Of a DNA stretch of 64,000 nucleotides, positions 25,312 to 35,540 are shown piece by piece. A program made the translations under genes and the position numbers. Numbering within the stretch: position 1 is the stretch's first letter; each line of letters begins with the position of its first letter. The DNA comes from Diatrype stigma (taxonomy: Eukaryota > Ascomycota > Sordariomycetes > Xylariales > Diatrypaceae): positions 186,001 through 250,000 of the forward strand of contig JAKJXP020000010.1 of NCBI GenBank assembly GCA_022225965.2, read 5' to 3'. A model generated the notes under the pieces. That model searched no databases and was not told the DNA's origin. It saw nothing but the letters and a program-made list of their open reading frames with translations.

Positions 25312-27599
25312 AAGCCACGAGTGGTTTTTTTCTTCTTTTGGAATTATCCGAGATACGGCCGTCAAACGAACCTTTCTTTTTTGAGATACCCAACTTTGTG
25401 CTTTTTACTCGGCCGCCTTAATCTCGTGCATGGGAGGAGGATCTTCTCTTAATTCTTCCTTCCCCCCTCACCGGCGGCCGGCATTCTAATCACGCACCCA
25501 AATGTTCTGCATTATAGGTACATAACGCATATGCATGCATACATACCTGCATCGGATTCGGATGTAGATGAATGTTTTTTTCACTAGAAACGGGGGGCCA
25601 CGGCATGGCATCATATCATACACGACACATTTTGAGAGGGGGGCTCTCTTTGCATGTTACCCACGAATACGCAGCCTCCAGGGTCCATCATCTGGACCAC
25701 ATGGAACGGCTTCTATAGATTCATAATCGCATGGCGTTGGGTTTTTTGGGGGCCGGCAATCATTTTCACATAGACACTACACGACGACGATGTATGCACG
25801 CATGTACGCATGTACGCACCCGCCCGGAGGGAGGAAAGGGAAACGGGCGGCGGTTAATCTCGGTCTATCGTTGGAGAGACACAGAGAGAGGAGGAGAAAG
25901 GGGTTTGATTTGTAGCATCAATCGGATTATTCAGGGTTGGTCACAAATCTCATGTATCCGCGGGCGGTCAACACCACCTGAACGACCGGGAGACAGACAG
26001 GCGCGCATGCGATGGGCATTGCACGATAAATAATAATGCATAGCGATTCTCAAGACTTATCTACGATCGTGTGGGATCCAGTAGCCAATTGCTTGGACGG
26101 GAGAAACCAATCCCGCTTAACCAGCCATCGCCAAGCTTCTAACTTCCAATGCTGCATATCGTGTTCTAGAACTGTATGGTAGGTAGTAATCAACTACCTG
26201 TTTATGCTTATTCGGCAGACGAAAATAGAATATTCTGCACTTATGTGTCTAAGGTTGCATCGGCTATATCTCCTTATCGATTGATTCCTGCGGGTTTTCT
26301 TATATAACCACTGTTAACCCAAGTAAACGTGTAGGCGATTACGAGCAGTTTCTCATGCCATCGAAACAACCTACATGGCATGGCAGGTTAATATAGGTAG
26401 TACCTACTCCTACTCCTAATGAAATACCAAGCACTCGTGGCTTGAGACATACAGGACTAATAAGACAGGTACAATGCATACCAGCAGCCACCGGAGCAGG
26501 TGGGCAAGGGCAGAGACAGACCGGTTAACACCTTGCACCATTAGCAGCGACAATGATGCCTTCTCCACCAATCCAAATGTACGTAGGCCTTAATCTATTA
26601 GGTGGTGAGCTAACCACTTAAGCCGAAAGACCGTGGTAGGTACTCACTTCGTGAAGTAGAGAAGCGCGTCTGTCTGTTGCCAAGGGCGTTCGTTCCTCGC
26701 GTGATACGAAAATGCGAGACAACCAGTCTGCCCGTTCGGACAGTGGACACTCCTCTCATCTCATAACCTCCACGATTTATTAATGCTAGTAGTATTGCTG
26801 CTATCAGTATGTAGGTGGCGCGCGCGCGCATGCTCGGTCCGCGATCTGCATTTCATCTGCGTCTTGCGAGGCAGCCTAATGCATGCATGCATGTCTTATA
26901 TTACATATGTATGTACGAAGCAGTATGCATAGTCTCTATAGTCTATTCTATGTGGGTGGCTATTTTAGCGCCCGTCGTCGTCGAACGCGGATGCGGGGGG
27001 GCTGGGAGAGGACGGGAGGGGACGCGCTTGGTTTCATTCTATCACATGGGGACGACGGACGGCGGAGGGGTCGAGAGTGGAGGGAGGGGTCGAACCCGCT
27101 CCGGTTCGCTGCTGGCTGCTGCTGCTGCAATGCATGGCGATCTCGTTTCTACATAGGAAGGAAGTAAGCAACCTGTACGATACCGAAGTAGGCATGTAGG
27201 TAGGTAAGCATGTAGGTGAGGATATCCAATCAGCTACTTAATGCTGTCTCATCTGCCTCTCAGGCTTCTTTTCGTGGTCGAAAACTCTCTGTGACTTAAG
27301 TCTTCTTCGAGGAGAAGGGCGTGGCCGAGGGCCCGGCCGGCCCAAGTTCATGATGCGGCAGGAGACGGAGACGGACCACTCCGAGGGGTTTGGACGTCAA
27401 CCGAGTGCGCCGACGACATGTACCTCACTCACGGCCGTAGGAAGCGCTGTTTCGAGGACCGTTGCAGGTGCCTGTTTCGCTTGGATGCCACAATGATGTT
27501 GTGACTACTGATCCCTTACCATGGTTAGGAGAACATAAGCGCAGATTCGAACCAACGCTGATTATCTCTTCGTGTTGCTACTGACACGATACTTAACAT
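25312..27599. other. Intergenic spacer
   Basis: 2.3 kb without a supported gene. The left end is presumably the 3' untranslated region of the histidine-rich gene. Alternating purine-pyrimidine tracts occur at 26818-26830 (GC repeats) and 26878-26892 (GCAT repeats). A G/C-rich patch spans about 26990-27130. TAGG/CCTA tracts occur near 26390-26405 and 27190-27215. Confidence 0.45.
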
Positions 27600-27780
27600 A
27601 TCCCTAACTGCAAACCAACTTGTCCCGCTAATCTGCTATAATAATAAGAACATTCGGCTACAGTGCTATGTGGAACCTGGCGATTCCCTTAAGGAAACAG
27701 AGCTGATGTGCTCACTAAACCGCTGCTCAAATATGATTCCATTTCTGAAAAGATTATTTTAAGTGAAACCGTTGATTAAG
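27600..27780 (+). pseudogene. Ty1/Copia polyprotein 3' remnant (RNase H end)
   Basis: The plus strand encodes, before an in-frame stop at about 27776, the peptide NRADVLTKPLLKYD, which matches the ADxLTKPL signature that closes the reverse transcriptase-RNase H region of Copia-type retrotransposons. Just upstream, in another frame, KNIRLQCYVEPGD fits the preceding family block, so a frameshift separates the two. Nothing else of the element was recognised and no long terminal repeat flanks it. It is a dead, 5'-truncated copy about 70 bases beyond the 3' end of the minus-strand beta-propeller gene. Confidence 0.55.
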
Positions 27781-27851
27781 CAACTAATGAAACTGCTTCA
27801 TGGGATCTTCACCTCTGGGTGAACTAACCATTATATACTAGCATCTGAGTA

Positions 27852-28934
27852 TCAAAACCTCCGATATCCCCGCGTATCGACAGCAACTATCTTAGCAGGC
27901 TCCATCGTGCCGTTGACAGGAGCCGCGCTCGCGCCATCGGTAATCACGTACAAGATCTCGCGATCGAGCGCCGTGCCTCCAAACGCCGCGGCCGTGTCCC
28001 CACCGAGGGTGAGCTCGGCGGGCGATCCCAAGACGATGGAGCTCGTCCCGTCCTCCACTCGCACCGTGGCCAGCATGTTGTCGAACCCGGTCGCCGCCCA
28101 GATGATATCCCCCTCCGGCCCCGGACCGAACGTGAAGTCGTCCAGGGCCGTGGCGCCCCGGATCGTGCCGACCGTCTCCACCGCCGCGCCGGGCACGGGG
28201 TACCCGCGCGCGTCGATCCGGATCCGGTACAGCGTCGCCCGGCTCGTGTTGGACCAGTACAGGTAGCCGCCGCGGATCTTCAGGCCATTGACGCCCAGGT
28301 TGCTCTGGAGCGCCGAGCCGCCGCCCGCCGCCTTCGTCTCGGGCGCGTCGACCACCACCTCGTACGCGCCCGTCGCCACGTCGACGCGGTACACCACGCC
28401 GTACTGGACGTCGGCTGCCAGGACGGCGGTGACGGTGGCTCCTGGGATCGCCACGAGCCCGTTCAAAAGGCCCGCCTCGGGGATGCGGGCGATGGTGCGG
28501 GGGGTGTCGGCCGCGTCCAGCCGGACCTCGCGCAGCGTCGCGGAGCCGGGCGCCGCCGCCGGCCAGGTCGTGAAGTTGGCCGTCGCGACCACGAAGGTGT
28601 CCGGGCTCGTCTCGGCGATGCCGCTGAGCGCCTCGGCGTCCTCGAAGGTGTGCACCCGGGTCATCCGCGGGCCGGCCGAGTACGGCGCCCGGAGCGTCCA
28701 GAGGCTGGCCGGCGCCGGGTGGAACACCGTGAGGACGAGGTCGCCGTTGCGGCGGACGGCGAGGTTCTCGAAGAATGTCCCCGTCTCGTTGAATTGGAAT
28801 ATGGTCTTGTGCGGTAGCGGTTGCGTTGTATTGTTGTTGCTGTTGTCGCTATAGCGGCTGGCTGGCAGGCTTGCCGGAGAGGCAGCTGCCGCCGCTACGG
28901 CCATCAGCGCAGATGCGAGAACTGCGAGCCTCAT
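27852..28934 (-). CDS. Secreted SMP-30/gluconolactonase-like beta-propeller protein
   Basis: A 360-aa single-exon gene. Residues 1-19 form a signal peptide (MRLAVLASALMAVAAAAASP). The mature part carries the repeated strands of a six-bladed propeller, such as LAVRRNGDLVLTVFHPAPAS, LNGLVAIPGATVTAVLAADV, NGLKIRGGYLYWSNTS and DDFTFGPGPEGDIIWAATG. The NGL/SNTS and DDF blocks are typical of the fungal SMP-30/LRE-like family. Some members of this fungal family act in biosynthesis as hetero-Diels-Alderases (EupfF, AsR5); others are lactonase-like or unassigned. Asn-X-Ser/Thr sites are present (NNTT, NETG, NFTT, NTSR, NGTM). It heads a minus-strand run with the barrel protein and the O-methyltransferase, which fits a tailoring role, but that is inference. 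Confidence 0.85.
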   Translation of the reverse strand: MRLAVLASALMAVAAAAASPASLPASRYSDNSNNNTTQPLPHKTIFQFNETGTFFENLAVRRNGDLVLTVFHPAPASLWTLRAPYSAGPRMTRVHTFEDAEALSGIAETSPDTFVVATANFTTWPAAAPGSATLREVRLDAADTPRTIARIPEAGLLNGLVAIPGATVTAVLAADVQYGVVYRVDVATGAYEVVVDAPETKAAGGGSALQSNLGVNGLKIRGGYLYWSNTSRATLYRIRIDARGYPVPGAAVETVGTIRGATALDDFTFGPGPEGDIIWAATGFDNMLATVRVEDGTSSIVLGSPAELTLGGDTAAAFGGTALDREILYVITDGASAAPVNGTMEPAKIVAVDTRGYRRF

Positions 28935-29854
28935 GTTGGATAGATCACTCGGTCTGGGACTCGATGGATGGGCCGGTCATGATAGATCCGTCGCCCTGGT
29001 TCCGTCGCCCAGCCCATCCTTTTGTATCAGAGTGCTATATCCGAACAGCTGGCCCCTATATTCGTCAGTGACTTGATTAATCACAAAGACCGATCAGCCC
29101 TGTTCATTATCAGTTAGTCCGTATACTAACTAAATCCTTCGGATCCTACCGCCCGCAGATCTGGGGGCCCGTGTGTACACTCTGGGGTAATAGCAGTCTA
29201 AACGCCGACGTAAACGCCTATATCTTCGGCCCCGCCACCGCCCATCCGATGAGGTAGCTCTAGGTAGTACATGGCGCTTGAGTTCGAGCAACTCCTTTCT
29301 TTGAGATCCTTGATATCAAGAGATACTGTAGTCATAAATGCGATTTTGGCTTTGGCTAGGAGAATGCCACCCCGTGTTATGTTTACCCCGGCTGGCGACC
29401 AGCGTTGTATCAACGCCGGCTTGAGAGATACGCGAGCTCATGCCCCTGTTCCTTCTCGCAATGCGATCCCTTACCTCTGGGGTTTTGTGGTATTGCCATT
29501 TCAGGCCTGATTCTGTGGTCGGGAAGCTCTTGCGGAACGGTTGTTACGATAGGTGCCCGTCAGGCCCGCTTACGTCCGCCGTCCACATCAATCTTGCAGA
29601 CGTACAAGAACGACTAACGAACCTAGAGTGTCAAGACAAGCTAACCGAATGGTGGTCAAACTTCAAACTCCAAATCAAATCCTCAGGGGTGGCTCTCGAT
29701 ATTGAGGGGCGGCGGGTGCGTATGGAAGAGGGAGGGGGAGGAGGAGGAGGGGGGGAGAGCGTCTTGAAAAAAGAAAAAAGGATTTAATAGAACTCAAACA
29801 ACAGTGTATTAACCACAGCAAGCCTTTTGAGGTACACAATATTCTAACCGTAGC
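28935..29854. other. Intergenic spacer with purine run
   Basis: 920 bases between two tandem minus-strand genes, holding the beta-propeller promoter and the 3' end of the barrel gene. A purine run (29728-29758, GAGG/GGGG) stands out. No gene is supported. Confidence 0.45.
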
Positions 29855-30583
29855 CTACAGTACTCTCTTATAATGCCTCGACTCGGAGCCTAGTATAACC
29901 GACGTGATAGCCTCATAGTATCTGGCGGAGCCCTCCTGCTTCGAAAATTCCTCCGCGGCCTCAACGCTGTCCCACCCACCAATCACCACGTACTCCTCTA
30001 CACCCTCTCTACCCTCCTCCTTCTCGATGCGCCAGCCACCACGGTGCACATGCGGTCTGGCGAGCGCATCCCTGATCCCCTTCAGATCGCCATACACCCT
30101 TTCGAACTCGGCCTTCTTATCCCCAGCCACGAAGCACCGCGCGATGCCGACGACGGGGCTCTGCAGCACGGGCGTCGTCGTCGCCGCGCCACTAGTGTCG
30201 GATGAGGAAGAGGAGAACGCCTCCACGCCAGCGACGTGGAAGAAGCGGACCTTGTCGAAATCGATGTGCGCCCCGAGGGCCCCGAACACGCGCTGATTCT
30301 CCTCGCTGGCGATCCAGACCCCGTGCTCCGCCACCGACGCCCAGTGCGCCGTCAGCAGCACGACGGCCGGGTCCTCGACCTGCTGGAACAGGGCGGCGCC
30401 GCGGGCCTCGCGGCCGCCCCCGTGGGCAGCGCCGGGTAGGTTCGCCGCGCACCAGGCGTCCTGCACCCGTAGGGCCTCGGCGGTCGCGGCCTCGAACTCG
30501 GGCGTGATGGTGGTGGTGCTGGCCCCATCTTGACGGCGGGGAGTTGAGGTCAAGGTTAAGAAGGCGAGCTCCGTGACCGGCAT
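29855..30583 (-). CDS. Dimeric alpha-beta barrel (ABM-like) protein, two repeats
   Basis: A 242-aa single-exon protein, start chosen at MPVTELAFLTLTS because the first beta strand of the fold begins there; the frame stays open further upstream, but that part looks like leader sequence. Two ferredoxin-like halves are visible: residues 1-115 (ELAFLTLTS, then VVLLTAHWASVAEHGVWIAS, then VRFFHVAGVEAF) and residues about 140-242 (VVGIARCFVAG, then EYVVIGGWDSVEAAEEFS, then the YYEAITSVI strand). This matches antibiotic-biosynthesis-monooxygenase/EthD-type barrels, which act as cofactor-free oxygenases, cyclases or decarboxylases, or as ligand-binding proteins. A Ser/Thr linker joins the halves. The neighbours are the beta-propeller gene and the O-methyltransferase on the same strand. 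Confidence 0.75.
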   Translation of the reverse strand: MPVTELAFLTLTSTPRRQDGASTTTITPEFEAATAEALRVQDAWCAANLPGAAHGGGREARGAALFQQVEDPAVVLLTAHWASVAEHGVWIASEENQRVFGALGAHIDFDKVRFFHVAGVEAFSSSSSDTSGAATTTPVLQSPVVGIARCFVAGDKKAEFERVYGDLKGIRDALARPHVHRGGWRIEKEEGREGVEEYVVIGGWDSVEAAEEFSKQEGSARYYEAITSVILGSESRHYKRVL

Positions 30584-31134
30584 CGTTATCTCTTTGAGTG
30601 GGAGATTTTCTTTCTTGAGGACTTGATGAGATCGTAATAATAGAAGGGGGTTTAGATCGTGAACCAGCTTGACGATTATCAGCAACGAGTATATTTTTAT
30701 TTCCCTTGAAGATGTCTTGGCGTCAGATGTGGGAGGCCACGGGCAGCAATATAATGTCCGTATGCGGGGTCTATAGGATATTAGTACGATTGTCTTACAA
30801 GACCATAAGTCCAACGGGATTAGAATCAACGGGTGGGTTATATGAGTAGCTACCGTAGTATACGGCATAGGTGCTGCCTGCACTAGTTCCCAGCAATATT
30901 AGGCAACTGAAGGTGACGCGTTTCCAGGTTGAGTCTGACCCCTACTTGCGGGTCCCGGTGATTTTACCATCTTCATAGCACCTAATAAGTGAAGGATGGG
31001 CAAGATTGAGTTCAGTAATACGTAGTACGAAATTTTCAATTGGTAGATGTGAATAATATCAAGCATATGTACATTGTGAGAGGAGTTCTTGTTTTCCCTA
31101 TTAGCCTATGTAGTTTTAGTCATCAGTCCAGGCA
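30584..31134. other. Promoter spacer between barrel and methyltransferase genes
   Basis: 550 bases that should contain the promoter of the minus-strand barrel gene and the 3' untranslated region of the methyltransferase gene. An A/T-rich TATA-like stretch lies around 30685-30700, about 105 bases from the start codon. Nothing else is seen. Confidence 0.4.
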
Positions 31135-32748
31135 TCAGGCACCGAAGGTCACCTCAATAACCGAGTCGTGGGCCCCATCCGGTCTTGTGATGTTCGCAAT
31201 CCGGAACCTTGTGTCGACGGACGCGAACAAATTCGTCCAGTCTCGCTTGCTGCGTTCTTTGCCGTTGAATCCAATCTTCATAGTCAGATCCGCGCACCTA
31301 AGTTCGGATTGGTTAACATCTCCACTTACACCTTGCCTCACATGGAAAGGGGGAAGAGGTGGAGCTCCTGAGCGCGGCAGTCCAGGAGTTGTCTTTGCTT
31401 ACCTCTGGAATTGGTCTCGGGTATGGTTCTTGTCGCTCAATTCTGGAAGGACAACCTCGGAAAGCCAGATCTTATTGCCAGGTCTAAGCGCAGGCAGTAG
31501 GTTTCTCAGAATCTTCGCGGCGTACTGGTCGCTCCAATCGTGGAAGATGTGACGGAAGACGTAGGCATCTGCTTGGCGCGTCACCTCCTCGTTGATGAAG
31601 TTGTAGATTCCAAACTCCAGCCGATCCTTGATATCCTCAGGGGTTTCAACATTGGCTACGACTTCGGGAAGGTCTAACGAGACAGCCTTCTTCACGCCAG
31701 GGTATGTGCGCAGGACTATATCATGCGAATTAGCCACCCATCGCTAGGAACTTGCTACATCGAAGTCTTCGGTAGCTTGTGAATCGTGATCATCGCAAAT
31801 GGAGGAGATCCATACTTAGCTGACACAGTTCACCACCAGCGCCACCAATGTCAACCACAGCCTGTGGGCATTGTTCCTCAGCGGCCCATGGGAGGCTGTT
31901 AACAAAGTGCGAAGCGAAAAAGGCCGGGGAACTATGGGAGAAAGCCATTGCTCCTCGAAATCGGGTGACCCGTTTCTCATCGGTCGAGATGTAGTCAAAG
32001 AAGCCCTTGCTTGGGTCATCGAACTTGCCGGCAATTGTGTTGCTTCCTGCGGCCTCTGCTTCTTTTGCTCGGATTGCGATCATCTGTGCGGTGTGCCCTG
32101 GCTCCCCACTGCCGGGAAACCTCTTCAGGCTGTCAGAGAACCTAATCGCAGGTGGCCAGTTATCCTCCAAGAGCAGCCCCATGATATCCTTGGTTCCTGA
32201 AAAGGCGAGCACAGAGGAGACAGCATTATGTCTCACTGAGATATCCGGAGATACCTCTTCGAAGATGCGGAAGGCAATAGCAGTTTGTAACACCCGACGG
32301 ATGTCCTCTTCCGGCAGGCCGCATCGTTCCCCGAGGTCTTTGTATGTGACCTCGGCGTCTGGGGAAAGAGGGATCTGGGATGCAATATCGAACGTGTATA
32401 TGGCGTGGAGCACCGCTAGCAAAGAAGGCTGGTAGGAATGTAAGTTAGTTGACGCGTGGCAGTATCTTGCTGCTTGCAACATATGCTGGGACACAGAATA
32501 CTTACAGTCGGCCACGCGGTGGCCATGAAATATCCAAGCGGGCCAAGAACCCGGGAGCGCAGCTCATCGATCGTCTCAAGAAGTTCGCTGCGCGTCGCCT
32601 CGAGAGCAGGGTCCAGCTTCAGGACTGGAGGGGCTCCCAGAGCAAGCGAGAAATCAGCTCCGGGAGTACCTTTCAATCCGTTCTCGATCGCTTGCGAACT
32701 TCTTTCAATGGCAGAAGCCAGCTCAGAGATGGATCTCAGGGGTGCCAT
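31135..32748 (-). CDS. Class I SAM-dependent O-methyltransferase
   Basis: A 443-aa plant-COMT-like fungal O-methyltransferase that should methylate a hydroxyl of a small aromatic or polyketide substrate. Four exons: 32748-32506, 32428-31816, 31715-31403 and 31297-31135. Introns begin GTAAGT, GTATGG and GTAAGC and end CCAG, ATAG and TTAG; all phases agree (0, 1, 2). The second acceptor (31716) was chosen because it alone restores the family spacing from the SAM motif VVDIGGAGGELC to YPGVKKAVSLDLP; earlier acceptors leave a stop in frame. Residues 1-120 form the dimerisation/winged-helix part. The catalytic base is His344 in FRHIFHDWSD, and FNGKERSKRDW closes the domain. All hallmarks are intact. 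A TATA box lies 140 bases upstream. Confidence 0.9.
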
Positions 32749-32884
32749 GGTGTGTAGATGGATGTATCCGGGGGTTGGAAGATTGAATACAGTACAAAGT
32801 TCAAAACCGGGTTTCTAGACGACTACTTAAAAGAATGAAGTATATCAGTCACGCAGCAAAAGAATATGAGACGTAACGCAGCGT

Positions 32885-32892
32885 CTTATATA
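32885..32892 (-). promoter_or_regulatory. TATA box of the O-methyltransferase gene
   Basis: On the minus strand this reads TATATAAG, a good TATA consensus, about 140 bases upstream of the methyltransferase start codon. Confidence 0.45.
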
Positions 32893-33292
32893 CCCATCTT
32901 GACTTTCTGTGAGGCTCGTGGCTTCCCTCAAAACTACTGGTTCACCAACTCCGGCCCGACCCATATGAAATTGCCGATCCCGAGCTTTAAGGCTGTTCTC
33001 CGAACCCACTTCCCGGGGTCGGGGTCGGCGGGGCTAAATCAATCGGCAATAAGTATTAAAGTATACAACCCGGATACATTACAGCAGTGTTCCATATATG
33101 TGATCGGAACATGCCAGACCCAGCTTCAGGAATTATAGGGGTTTGCTCGTGAGTGGGGCACGGAGTAATCATCGGTGAATCGCCGGACTTCGGGTCATCC
33201 TAGCATAGATATAGAGCCTCTAGATATACTACCTGCAGCGAACCACATCACGGTTTCATGGGTTGGGCAAAGTATTATATTATTCGCAGGGC

Positions 33293-33607
33293 TTACCCTG
33301 GGGAGCTGGCAAAAGACAAGTCCACAGCGAAAGAGAATACATTCGAGCCGCCCAACCCCTTCGGAAGGTCACACACAACTTCGGAAAATTTCAGGTACGC
33401 TGCGTGATTGATGCCGCTGGCCAGTTGACCATACAGGACACCACGAACGACTTCCAGAGAGTCTCGCTTAACCAGAAGTTCAAGTTTGGCCTCGCAGATG
33501 GTGGGTAGCCGACTAGTACCGGCGTAGATGACCGCCTCGCCATCCGCAAGGACATCACCAACACGCAACAAGGTAGTATGGGGATGGTTCCAAAAGGGGT
33601 AGGGCAA
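33293..33607 (-). pseudogene. Unassigned coding-like fragment
   Basis: A frame of about 100 codons encodes a non-repetitive, protein-like sequence (NHPHTTLLRVGDVLADGE, then IYAGTSRLPTICEAKLELLV, then VLYGQLASGINHAAYLKF). The apparent start is not a clear ATG and no splice partner was found. I do not recognise the family. It may be a remnant of a lost gene or a chance frame. Confidence 0.2.
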
Positions 33608-34496
33608 TTCGGTTGATGCTCAGTTTGTTTCGTTTGAATGACCTACATTTGAAGCACAATGGTCATGTCGTTGAACAATTGTATGAGCACTCACAGGTTG
33701 GAAAACAGCAGAATTCTGCCCAATACAGCCACCCTCACCACTCTCACCCGCCACTATCCCCCTTTCAAGCCGAGTAATGAAGTTGATATTGGCTGACGGT
33801 CAACAAGCTTTCATATTCTTGGCGCCTGTGCATGACGGGCTCCCGCGAGCTCGCAGGCCAATCACAGTAGACCAGCCCGACGCGACTTACTTCTAACCCC
33901 CCTTGATCGAACTACACCTGAGACACCTGCATATATGGACGGCTTGATACGGATTGCCTTTACACGGAGGACTGTAACTCTGGTTTCTAGCCTCCTTTCT
34001 GAGTCTGAGCTCCCCGCGTGGTCGGGCCACCATATCGCTTTATACGGACATGCTGGCTGCATTGCCGTTGCAAGAGGGTTCACAGCTGAGTTGGGGTCAA
34101 CGGCGGCCTGGCTGCAAGAATAACAACCTTTGGTCCGAGAAGATGAGTGAGTCCCCATCTGACAATGGTATCTCACATGCCAGGGCAATATGGTGTTCAG
34201 AACACAGGTAGATGGTGAGCGCGATTGGTTGTTGAAGAGCAAGGGATCTGGAACGAGGGACAACTATTATGAATCATAGCCAAACTACATTTTTCTCTTG
34301 ACCTTCACTCCCTTCTTGCCAATTATGTACGAAATCCAAGATATCAATGAATATATTCCTGAATTCCTGTCACCAAACCCCCTTGCCACCATATTTCTCA
34401 TCTCCGTAGTATATGTAGTGTGCACGTTGTTTCATCCGTTCTTGTTGATTTCCCCAAAATCTTATTTTCAGATTTATTCTCGCAGTGAACGTCCAG

Positions 34497-35540
34497 ATGA
34501 TACTGCAACTAGGCAATCATGGATACCATCCGAAGCGGTGGAGATGGAGGAACCTCGCGGTCTTGTGTCTCATATGCGCGTCCGTCACTCTCACCCACAT
34601 AATTCTTCTCCGACCCAACCTATACCTCCTATACCAGAGCCAGCTCTGCACTGCCGCGAGCACTACTGATACCACCACTACCAAAGCGGCTTCCGACTCG
34701 GGCCTCGACAGCGGCACGGGCGACGAACCGCTGATCCCGCGGAAGATATGGCAGATCTTCTACTCGGACGACCTGGACGAGGGCACGCTCGTCGACACCA
34801 CGTCCTGGCTCGTGCGGAACAAGGACTACGCGTACACGCTGGTGGGGATGGACGGGGCGGACCGGTTCGTCAACGAGCACTTCGCCGACGACCCGGAGCT
34901 GCGGAAGACGTACCACGCGCTGCCCAATTTCGGCATGAAGTCGGACCTGCTGCGCTACCTGCTCCTGTGGATCGAGGGCGGCGTGTACGCGGACATCGAC
35001 ACGACGGCGCTGCGGCCCGTGCGGGACTGGGTGCCGCGGGCGCTGCGGCCCCTGGTGCGCGCCGTGGTGGGCATCGAGTTCGACCGGCGCGACGGCGGCG
35101 GCTGGGCCGAGATCCCGCACGACCTGCAGTTCGGGCAGTGGACGCTGGCGGCGGCGCCGGGCCACCCGCTGTTCGGGGCCATGGCGGCGCGGGCGCTGGC
35201 GTCGGCCGCGGCGCTCGCGCGCGACCACGGCACCACGCTGCCGCTGCTGCGGCCCTCCAACATGGAGGTGCTCAACGCCACGGGCCCGGCCGCCTGGACC
35301 GACGTCGTCTTCGACCACCTCCGCCGCGAGGACCCGCGCCTCGTCAGCCTCCGCAACTTCTCCTTCATGGAGGAGCCCACCCTCTACGGCGACGTCCTGG
35401 TCCTGCCCATCGACGGCTTCGGCATGGGCCAGCCCCACTCCGGCAGCACGCCCGACGACGGGGAGGGCGGCACCATCCCGGACGTGGCCCTCGTCAAGCA
35501 CCATTTCCGCGGCAAGTGGAGGCAAACAGATGCTTCATGA
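34497..35540 (+). CDS. GT32 family glycosyltransferase (Och1-like, type II membrane)
   Basis: A 347-aa Golgi-type glycosyltransferase of the GT32/DXD-sugar family, whose fungal members include Och1 alpha-1,6-mannosyltransferase and inositol-phosphoceramide mannosyltransferases. The chosen ATG gives a short basic cytoplasmic tail (HPKRWRWRN) and one membrane anchor at about residues 19-38, then a Thr/Ser/Asp-rich stem to about 78. The catalytic domain starts at IPRKIWQIFYSDD. The conserved donor-binding block is FGMKSDLLRYLLLWIEGGVY followed by the DXD motif Asp166-Ile-Asp168. The catalytic part is very G/C-rich, while the anchor-coding part is not. Which mannosyl acceptor is used cannot be told. 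It may belong to the preceding accessory block or be independent. Confidence 0.88.
   Translation: MILQLGNHGYHPKRWRWRNLAVLCLICASVTLTHIILLRPNLYLLYQSQLCTAASTTDTTTTKAASDSGLDSGTGDEPLIPRKIWQIFYSDDLDEGTLVDTTSWLVRNKDYAYTLVGMDGADRFVNEHFADDPELRKTYHALPNFGMKSDLLRYLLLWIEGGVYADIDTTALRPVRDWVPRALRPLVRAVVGIEFDRRDGGGWAEIPHDLQFGQWTLAAAPGHPLFGAMAARALASAAALARDHGTTLPLLRPSNMEVLNATGPAAWTDVVFDHLRREDPRLVSLRNFSFMEEPTLYGDVLVLPIDGFGMGQPHSGSTPDDGEGGTIPDVALVKHHFRGKWRQTDAS

Larger units (their letters stand above)
32749..34496. other. Intergenic spacer between divergent genes
   Basis: 1.75 kb between the methyltransferase (minus) and the GT32 gene (plus). A G/C-rich run with repeated GGGGTCGG (33016-33034) sits in the methyltransferase promoter. 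An unassigned, coding-like minus-strand frame at 33293-33607 is listed separately. No other gene is supported. Confidence 0.45.

Noticed and set aside
27542..27562. GGTTCGAATCT on the minus strand, resembling a tRNA T loop
   Set aside because: The flanking bases do not form a T stem, and no D or anticodon arm is present at the right distance.
31717..31760. Earlier acceptor sites for O-methyltransferase exon 3 (TAG near 31744)
   Set aside because: They give a phase mismatch or an in-frame stop; the acceptor at 31716 keeps the frame and the family spacing.
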